Shown: piece by piece, positions 58,312 to 64,000 of the stretch
How positions within the stretch are numbered: position 1 is the first letter of the stretch
Layout of the letters: every line of letters starts with the position of its first letter
Source: a virus
Length of the DNA stretch: 64,000 nt
Virus record (IMG/VR): IMGVR_UViG_3300012005_000003
Span: 37,401 to 101,400 of that record
Direction: 5' to 3' (one strand)
Translations under genes and position numbers: made by a program
The notes under the pieces: generated by a model
What the model was told of the DNA's origin: nothing
Databases searched by the model: none
The model's input: the letters and a program-made list of their open reading frames with translations, nothing else

Positions 58312-58430
58312 ATTATTTGTTTTTTTTTTCAATAAACAACATTGTCTATTGGTTTAGCAAATTTATGAATACTTTCGATTTTAGTTGTTACACCCTAATA
58401 TAAAAAAGTTACACATTTATTACATTGACG

Positions 58431-58468
58431 AAACTAAAAAAGCCGCACATATGCGGCTTTTTTAGTTT
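58431..58468 (-). terminator. Strong terminator
   Basis: AAACTAAAAAAGCCGC pairs with GCGGCTTTTTTAGTTT around ACATAT. Lies 15 bases below the gene ending at 58483. Confidence 0.85.
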
Positions 58469-58482
58469 TTATATGATTAAAT

Positions 58483-59769
58483 TTATTTAACCATCGATTT
58501 TGTAAATTCTAACTGCTTGGATTTGATATCTTTAAGAGCTTGTTTCTTTACTTGCTCTGTAACGATCAACTTCTCCATGATTGAGTTCAAACCTTCAGAT
58601 TCATCAGTTGAACTGATTGCAACTTGTAAAGATTCAATGTTCTCTTTGATTACGTTAAGATCTACAGTGATCTCTTTTTCTTTATCTTCTAAAGAACGCT
58701 TTGTTTTATGTTCTGTTGTCAAATTGTTCTCATAGAAATAAGTAACATCGCAATCAAACTGACGTTGGATATCATTAATCAATTCAGCAGTCGATACATA
58801 TTCAAATAAGCTAGTTCCTACGCGTTTATCACATGTATAAACATACATTTTACCACTATGGTTGAAACAGTAAGCTTCGTTGTAAACATTGATGATGTTG
58901 CTAACTTTAGTAACTACATCTAATTCAATGAATTTATCTACATTCTTTATAGCTTCAGCGATAACAGGATAGAAATTTCTCTTTAACATCGGAACGATAG
59001 GAGAATTGAAAATGTTTTCTAATGTCATATCTTCTTCGATTGCAACATCATTGATGTAAACTTTTTTACTATCTGTAGCTAAACTGATTACTAAGTTCTC
59101 ATCGATATGGTAATCTATTCTGTTTTCTCTGAAATCAGCAAATTTTAAAGATTCTTCAAGAATACGTAATTTTTTCAATTTAACTTCATCAGTAACTTGT
59201 TCAGAAAGATCACACATTGAAATTTTTGACTCTTCTAATAAGAACCAACGATCTTTGATGTAAACCATATGCCCTTTATCTACAGTCTCAACGATTGTAT
59301 AAACTGAGTCAGCTTTACCTGTATGCTTTAAATTCATTCTCTCTTGTGGAGTAGCTTTGAATTTCAACATGAAATGCTTAACTTCGTTGATCCAATCATA
59401 AATTGATAATTCGTTAAGGATTTTTACCATACGAGCATCATTATCAGCTTCGTTGATAGTGTTTAAAACAACTTGCATAGGATGGCGTAATAATTCACCA
59501 GTGTTCTGACGTTGCAATTTCTTGTAAAGATCCTTTAGATCATAAACTAAAGAATTATTTAACATATCATCGTTCATGCTCTCAACAAGAGATTTCACAT
59601 CTGAATCGTATGTGTAGATTTCTAACCTTTCAGTCAAAGATGTAGTTACTTCCTTCTCAGATAAGTTATCGAAGTTATTAAGGAAAGCTTCAACGATCTG
59701 ACAAACCTCTTCCTGATCTAAAGTAAGAGAGTTTTTGAAGTTGAATAATTTAAGTTTCAAATTGTCCAT
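58483..59769 (-). CDS. Large virion or assembly protein, 428 aa
   Basis: Mixed protein: helical N-terminus (LTLDQEEVCQIVEAFLNNFD), beta-containing middle (ADSVYTIVETVDKGHMVYIK; DRWFLLEESKISMCDLSEQV) and a coiled-coil C-terminus (DLNVIKENIESLQVAISSTD). No family recognised. A strong own terminator, a TATATA box above and capsid-like codon use suggest an abundant late product. Confidence 0.65.
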   Translation of the reverse strand: MDNLKLKLFNFKNSLTLDQEEVCQIVEAFLNNFDNLSEKEVTTSLTERLEIYTYDSDVKSLVESMNDDMLNNSLVYDLKDLYKKLQRQNTGELLRHPMQVVLNTINEADNDARMVKILNELSIYDWINEVKHFMLKFKATPQERMNLKHTGKADSVYTIVETVDKGHMVYIKDRWFLLEESKISMCDLSEQVTDEVKLKKLRILEESLKFADFRENRIDYHIDENLVISLATDSKKVYINDVAIEEDMTLENIFNSPIVPMLKRNFYPVIAEAIKNVDKFIELDVVTKVSNIINVYNEAYCFNHSGKMYVYTCDKRVGTSLFEYVSTAELINDIQRQFDCDVTYFYENNLTTEHKTKRSLEDKEKEITVDLNVIKENIESLQVAISSTDESEGLNSIMEKLIVTEQVKKQALKDIKSKQLEFTKSMVK

Positions 59770-59854
59770 TTGATATATTTATTTTTTGTACCTATTCAGG
59801 CTTTTGTGATAGTATATATTTAAAAAATCTAACCCTTTTTTGCTAATTCTGATT

Positions 59855-60379
59855 TTAATTTATAAATTTACCTTTTAAATCAACATAATCTGGAAGTTCC
59901 AATTTATATTTGTTTCCATAACAATAAAAATCTCCTCCTATATTTTCAGGACATCCTTCCAGAGATGCTAAATTGTTATAATAACAATCAAAATCACCTC
60001 CTATATTTTCAGGACATCCTTCCAGGGATATTAATCTATTTCTAGCGCACTTAAAACTTCCTCCTATTTCTTTTGGGCAGTTTTTCAGTGTTGTCAATTT
60101 ATTACCTGAACAACTAAAATTACCATTTACTTCAACATCTTTCAGCCACTCAGGAATTTCAGTCCATTCTAATGACGATAACCGAATATTACCATTCACC
60201 TTTTTAAGTTTTACGAACTTTGCATCTATGTCCATGAAGGATTCATTTAGCTCTAAATCTCCATCTATCACTTCCTGAGAAAGCAATCTGATGTTCATCT
60301 GTTTACGTTTTACATGTCTTTCTGCAAGGTTGCGTGGAACCAACAGGTTTTCATTGAATTGTTTAAAGTTTGTTATCAT
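59855..60379 (-). CDS. Capsid-tagged leucine-rich-repeat protein (copy 3)
   Basis: 174 residues. MITNFKQFNENLLVPRNLAE, the conserved segment (SQEVIDGDLELNESFMDI), three 21-residue repeats (NKLTTLKNCPKEIGGSFKC; NRLISLEGCPENIGGDFDC; NNLASLEGCPENIGGDFYC) and the end LELPDYVDLKGKFIN. The last two repeats are almost identical, pointing to recent unit duplication. TATATAGATC precedes the ATG directly. Confidence 0.85.
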   Translation of the reverse strand: MITNFKQFNENLLVPRNLAERHVKRKQMNIRLLSQEVIDGDLELNESFMDIDAKFVKLKKVNGNIRLSSLEWTEIPEWLKDVEVNGNFSCSGNKLTTLKNCPKEIGGSFKCARNRLISLEGCPENIGGDFDCYYNNLASLEGCPENIGGDFYCYGNKYKLELPDYVDLKGKFIN

Positions 60380-60391
60380 GATCTATATATT

Positions 60392-61213
60392 CTATGCAGG
60401 ATCTGTGTTCAGATGATCTGTTGATAAATTATCAGGATTTCCGTATTTGATATAAGTATCCCATTGGACTCTCTTGTTTGCCAAAAAGAAATGCGTGCCA
60501 AATACTCCTGGAGCTGTAATATTTTCTTTTCCTGATAATAATGCCTGCATTGAAGCCAAAGATCCATTGTCACCTAGATCCATTGCTGGAAAAACACTCT
60601 TCACTTCGAAAGAATATTTGATAGCTATTTTGTTATCAGAAGACATGTTACTTTCTCTTGGAATAGTCATTTCTATACCTTCAGGTTGCTGCATGATGCC
60701 TTTGATACTTATTCCTCTGTGGTCAAATTCTAGGTATTTGTAAACCTGTAAAATAGACTGTATCTTAGATATGGCAACAAGAACATCCCTTTCAGAAGAT
60801 AATTGTATTTCTAAACTAAAAGAACATGTGATTGGAATTGGAACCACCTTAGAATAAACTTTCAATATCTCACTCTCAGATTCGAGATTAGATCTGATCC
60901 ATACATTAGGATTTGCCATTTCACCAAAATTTGCAGCCACAGATTCCAAATAAATATGTCCTCTTGGTATGATATCAGTGTTAAGTTCAACTCTTTTATC
61001 AACAATATCATCAACAAATGAATCCATTAAAAACCTTTCATCTCCTGATATGCTATAATAGAAAGGGACTGTAACGAGACGATTTTCTTTCTTGAAACGA
61101 TTGATCCACCATCTCCTATCTTGTAGTTTGGCGATCACTGCGATTATGAGATCTCTATAATAGACATCGTCATAGTTCATTAAATGATCGATAGATAAAT
61201 TTTCTTGGCCCAT
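60392..61213 (-). CDS. gp15: Tail completion and sheath-stabiliser protein, T4 gp15 family
   Basis: 273 residues (T4 gp15 272). VTVPFYYSISGDERFLMDSF, DIIPRGHIYLESVAANFG, VPIPITCSFSLEIQLSSERD and VLVAISKIQSILQVYKYLEF follow the order of T4 gp15 (rVPitYaskehfm, iLPRinlhlvdf, ikmiYeLsiftr.eddmfqIvEqIL.yf.P), and IAIKYSFEVKSVFPAMDL matches the last conserved strand. In T4 it caps the tail and stabilises the sheath. It lies between two leucine-rich-repeat genes. Confidence 0.8.
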   Translation of the reverse strand: MGQENLSIDHLMNYDDVYYRDLIIAVIAKLQDRRWWINRFKKENRLVTVPFYYSISGDERFLMDSFVDDIVDKRVELNTDIIPRGHIYLESVAANFGEMANPNVWIRSNLESESEILKVYSKVVPIPITCSFSLEIQLSSERDVLVAISKIQSILQVYKYLEFDHRGISIKGIMQQPEGIEMTIPRESNMSSDNKIAIKYSFEVKSVFPAMDLGDNGSLASMQALLSGKENITAPGVFGTHFFLANKRVQWDTYIKYGNPDNLSTDHLNTDPA

Positions 61214-61215
61214 TT

Positions 61216-61743
61216 TTATTTATTTTTAAATTTACCTTTTAATTTTACATAATCAGGAAGTTCTAATTTAACTTTATTATCACTACACCAAAAATCTCCT
61301 CCTATATTTTCAGGACAACCTTTCAGAGATGTTAATTTGTTCCATGAACAATTAAAACTTCCTGCTATATTTTTAGGACATCCTTCCAGAGATGTTAATT
61401 CATTATTATAACACCTAAACTCTCCTCCTATCTTCTGTGGACAGTTTTTCAATATTGTTAATTTATTGTCTGAACATAAAAAACTTCCCAATATTTTCAC
61501 ATCTTTCAACCATTCAGGAATTTCTGTCCATTGGTTTCCTGTTAATGTAACATCGCCATTAACTTTCTTGAGCTTGACGAACTTAGCATCGATATCCATG
61601 AAAGATTCATCAATCTTCAAATCTCCATCAATCACTTCCTGAGAAAGTAATCTGATGTTCATTTGTTTGAGTTTCTCCTTGCGGCCTTCTATATTTCTAG
61701 GGACTAGTAAATTCTCATTTACGAACGTCTTAAAATCTTTCAT
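61216..61743 (-). CDS. Capsid-tagged leucine-rich-repeat protein (copy 4)
   Basis: 175 residues. The tag MKDFKTFVNENLLVPRNIEG differs from the MITNFKQF type but joins the same NLLVPRN segment. Three repeats (NKLTILKNCPQKIGGEFRC; NELTSLEGCPKNIAGSFNC; NKLTSLKGCPENIGGDFWC) and LELPDYVKLKGKFKN end. A tag swap beside a conserved body supports modular exchange. TATATAGATC precedes the ATG. Confidence 0.85.
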   Translation of the reverse strand: MKDFKTFVNENLLVPRNIEGRKEKLKQMNIRLLSQEVIDGDLKIDESFMDIDAKFVKLKKVNGDVTLTGNQWTEIPEWLKDVKILGSFLCSDNKLTILKNCPQKIGGEFRCYNNELTSLEGCPKNIAGSFNCSWNKLTSLKGCPENIGGDFWCSDNKVKLELPDYVKLKGKFKNK

Positions 61744-61820
61744 GATCTATATATTTATTTAACATGTCTAAACAATATTCGATATTCAACATATATTAAA
61801 AACTACTAAATTAGACAAAA

Positions 61821-62759
61821 ATGGTAAAAGAGCTTTTATTTTGGGAAAAATATGCCCCAACAAACATGGAAGAAGCTATAGTTCTTCCTAGAATTCAAAA
61901 TATTGTCAAGGATGGTATTCAAGTAAATCTGATGTTTGAAGGCACTGCAGGGTGCGGTAAATCTTCATTAGCAAAATTGTTAACGAAAGGAAAAAACTTT
62001 AAGAAGATCAACGCATCCAAGGATACAGGAATTGACACTTTGAGAGAAGACATATATGAATTCTGTAACACTCAATCTATTTTTGATGATAATACTGGGT
62101 TTAAATATGTGTATTTAGAAGAGTTTGATAAAGCAACATCGGCATTCCAGGATGGATTAAAAGATTTCATAGAAGAATATCAGGACAAAGTTCGTTTTGT
62201 TGCTATAGTGAACAATCTTGCAAAGATCAGTGATCCTATACAGTCCCGTTTCAATATCATCAAATTCACTCCTATCAATGACGAGGAGCGTAAATTCATA
62301 ATGAATGCTATGTATAAACGTTGTCAGCATATTTGTGAAAAAGAGGCAATGACGATAGCAAAGGAAGATCTTGCAAAGATCATCAAGAAGAATTCTCCTG
62401 ATATGCGTAGGACTTTGAATAATCTGCAACTCATCAAGATCACAGGCAATGTAAGTGTTCTTTCTGGAGCTGCTGCTTCTAATACAGAGTTATATAATTT
62501 AGTCATATCGAATGGAACAGCTTCAACAGATCATGACTATCTTATGGCAAATTATGTTGATACACCAGAAGAAGCTCTGATCTCTTTAGGTAGGCCATTC
62601 TATGAATGGACAAACAAAGAGAAGCCGGAAATGATTTCTAAATGGCCTATGGTTTTACCTATATGGAACAAATACATGTCATACTATAGTACAACTTTAG
62701 ATCCTATTATTTTACTAATGGGATTAGTTTCAGAATTGAGAACTGTTTTAAAAAAATAA
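61821..62759 (+). CDS. gp44: Sliding-clamp-loader AAA+ subunit, T4 gp44 family
   Basis: 312 residues (T4 gp44 319). LLFWEKYAPTNMEEAIVLPR is the family opening; FEGTAGCGKSSLAKLL is Walker A, YVYLEEFDKAT is Walker B with Glu-Glu, VNNLAKISDPIQSRF holds sensor 1 and the SRF arginine-finger motif, and MRRTLNNLQLI is sensor 2. It loads the replication clamp, which in T4 also activates late transcription. The first gene of the plus-strand replication run. Confidence 0.9.
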   Translation: MVKELLFWEKYAPTNMEEAIVLPRIQNIVKDGIQVNLMFEGTAGCGKSSLAKLLTKGKNFKKINASKDTGIDTLREDIYEFCNTQSIFDDNTGFKYVYLEEFDKATSAFQDGLKDFIEEYQDKVRFVAIVNNLAKISDPIQSRFNIIKFTPINDEERKFIMNAMYKRCQHICEKEAMTIAKEDLAKIIKKNSPDMRRTLNNLQLIKITGNVSVLSGAAASNTELYNLVISNGTASTDHDYLMANYVDTPEEALISLGRPFYEWTNKEKPEMISKWPMVLPIWNKYMSYYSTTLDPIILLMGLVSELRTVLKK

Positions 62760-62763
62760 AAAT

Positions 62764-62946
62764 ATGGAAAAAACCAAAAATGATGAAATAATCGAATTAC
62801 GTCATATAAAATATAGTGAATTGCATTTGATGTTCAGCAGACTAGTTATAGATGTTCAAGAACATCCTGAAAATTACATCAACGGTGAAGGCATTACTGA
62901 GTTTATAGAACAGGAAAATTTCAGAAGATCCTTATTTGAAAAATAA
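62764..62946 (+). CDS. Small hypothetical protein, 60 aa
   Basis: MEKTKNDEIIELRHIKYSEL; helical and charged, ending ENFRRSLFEK. Four bases after the clamp-loader gene. Much shorter than T4 gp62, the usual next gene, and I see no similarity. Confidence 0.55.
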   Translation: MEKTKNDEIIELRHIKYSELHLMFSRLVIDVQEHPENYINGEGITEFIEQENFRRSLFEK

Positions 62947-62973
62947 TAAATAACAAAAAATAATATAATCAAA

Positions 62974-63240
62974 ATGAACAAAGAATTTTTAGTCATGGAA
63001 TACATGAAAAATGTAGATATGAAAAATCCAAATTTATCTTTCAGAGAAATAAAAGAAGGTTTAAAGAGGATTTTACAAGAAGAACCAGCAATCAACATCA
63101 ATTACGAAAATGTTGAAGTGCTGAACGAGATCATGAAGACTTCTGAGACAAAGGAACGTATGGCAAGCATTGATATCTTCTTTACAGAAATAGGAATAGG
63201 AGACAACGAAACACCAAAGAAAGTAACCTTTTTATTATAG
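62974..63240 (+). CDS. Small hypothetical protein, 88 aa
   Basis: MNKEFLVMEYMKNVDMKNPN, helical with an acidic C-terminus. No family recognised. It ends three bases before the exonuclease start and likely shares its mRNA. Confidence 0.6.
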   Translation: MNKEFLVMEYMKNVDMKNPNLSFREIKEGLKRILQEEPAININYENVEVLNEIMKTSETKERMASIDIFFTEIGIGDNETPKKVTFLL

Positions 63241-63243
63241 TAT

Positions 63244-64000
63244 ATGCAATACAACCTTGTCATAGATTTAAATTACATATTCATGAAGAACGTGTTTTCG
63301 CTCAATAAAGTAAATATGCTTTATGGTGAACTTGAAAGATCTCTTCAGAAGAATGTGGACAGTCTTAAGAAATTATACAATTTCGAAAATGTATATCTTG
63401 CATGTGATGGCAATGGTGGTTCATGGCGCAAGGCTTTATACCAAGAATATAAAGCAACACGTAAAAAAGACTCTACTATAGACTGGGAAAAAGTTTACCA
63501 GATGTTTGATAATTTTAAAAAGAAAATCAAAGAAACTGGTAGTTTCAAAGTTTTGGAAGCTCCTCATACAGAAGGTGATGATTGGATATCTTATATAGTC
63601 AAACAGAGTAATTCAGAAGCTATATCAGTTCTGATCATAACATCGGATAAGGATATACTACAAGAAGTGAAAATACAAATGGATATACCTTCGTACATGA
63701 ACATCATGATGAACAACGAGATGTATAACGAAAAAATGTATATACCAGTAGGCTATGAGATGTTTTTACAGAAATTTGGTGGAGGTTCCAATTCTTTATA
63801 TTACGGAACCGATGAAGGAGATGTTGAGCAACTTGTTTACAATCTGATGAAAGGCAAAACAGTAGAAGAAGTTTTTTACGAAGAGAAACTGTTTATCAAA
63901 TTGGTCTCAGGTGATAAAGCTAGTGATAATATAGAATCTGTATACGAAAAGAATGGAAGAGGCATAGGTGGCAAAGGAGCTGAAAAGATCTATGCTAAAT
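63244..64000 (+). CDS. rnh: 5'-3' exonuclease / RNase H, T4 Rnh-like (3' end outside window)
   Basis: Partial, 252 codons, start ATG at 63244. YNLVIDLNYIFMKNV supplies the first metal-binding Asp, YLACDGNGGSWRKALYQEYK and ATRKKDST the second Asp and conserved basic residues, EGDDWISYIV and LIITSDKDIL further acidic ligands, and VSGDKASDNIESV the helix-hairpin region. These are FEN-family residues in T4 Rnh order. The enzyme removes RNA primers from lagging-strand fragments. Runs with the clamp loader as a replication operon. Confidence 0.9.
   Translation, partial: MQYNLVIDLNYIFMKNVFSLNKVNMLYGELERSLQKNVDSLKKLYNFENVYLACDGNGGSWRKALYQEYKATRKKDSTIDWEKVYQMFDNFKKKIKETGSFKVLEAPHTEGDDWISYIVKQSNSEAISVLIITSDKDILQEVKIQMDIPSYMNIMMNNEMYNEKMYIPVGYEMFLQKFGGGSNSLYYGTDEGDVEQLVYNLMKGKTVEEVFYEEKLFIKLVSGDKASDNIESVYEKNGRGIGGKGAEKIYAK

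Noticed and set aside
62764-62946. T4 gp62 (small clamp-loader subunit) by position after gp44
   Set aside because: Only 60 residues against about 187 for gp62, and no similarity visible.

Overview
The window is part of the genome of a large T4-like tailed phage (a myovirus of the distant 'far-T4' type). The evidence is a set of diverged T4 morphogenesis and replication genes: portal gp20, a prohead protease gp21 fused to a scaffold-like domain, major capsid protein gp23, head-completion nuclease gp4, sheath-stabiliser gp15, a late sigma factor like gp55, a clamp loader like gp44 and a 5'-3' exonuclease like T4 Rnh. The DNA is AT-rich, start codons lack Shine-Dalgarno sequences, and several genes carry a TAnnTTTG box a few bases before the start. 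One exported protein has a Bacteroidetes-like signal peptide. Together these point to a host in the Bacteroidota; this is inference, since no host gene is present.

Layout. 1-3952: 3' part of a very large tail or baseplate protein (minus strand). 4-8.5 kb: small genes, including the first proteins with a capsid-targeting N-terminus. 8.6-26.2 kb: an early or middle-type accessory region of short, often overlapping genes (deoxyribonucleotidase, HD hydrolase, cupins, primase zinc finger, a gp4-like paralogue, KH-domain ORF, dephospho-CoA kinase) with one tRNA gene. 26.3-31.3 kb: a plus-strand array of genes beginning with nearly the same tag (MKHIKLFEQFLNES and variants). 31.4-33.3 kb: a SET-domain protein and a half-length valyl-tRNA-synthetase-like protein. 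33.4-37 kb: two paralogous endonuclease-like genes beside the capsid gene. 37-41 kb: capsid and protease-scaffold genes. 41.2-52.9 kb: more tagged genes on both strands, several broken, one cut by a TnpB element. 53-61.7 kb: portal, head/tail completion and late sigma genes. 61.8-64 kb: replication genes.

How it fits together. T4 internal proteins (IpI-III, Alt) enter the prohead on a short N-terminal capsid-targeting sequence, which the gp21 protease removes after (L/I)xE. About 35 proteins here start with a comparable amphipathic tag ending in LNE, INE, VNE or IAE. The capsid protein carries LNE after residue 45. The protease itself has LNE near its start and nine 14-residue scaffold repeats, each with an xAE site. 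I infer that the window encodes a large, fast-diversifying cargo of proteins packed into the head and probably injected. It includes ADP-ribosyltransferase-like, 2H-phosphoesterase-like, cysteine-protease-like, ParB-like and leucine-rich-repeat proteins. Paralogues, frameshifted copies, a TnpB disruption, near-identical gene starts and a duplicated intergenic hairpin suggest that the arrays turn over by recombination.
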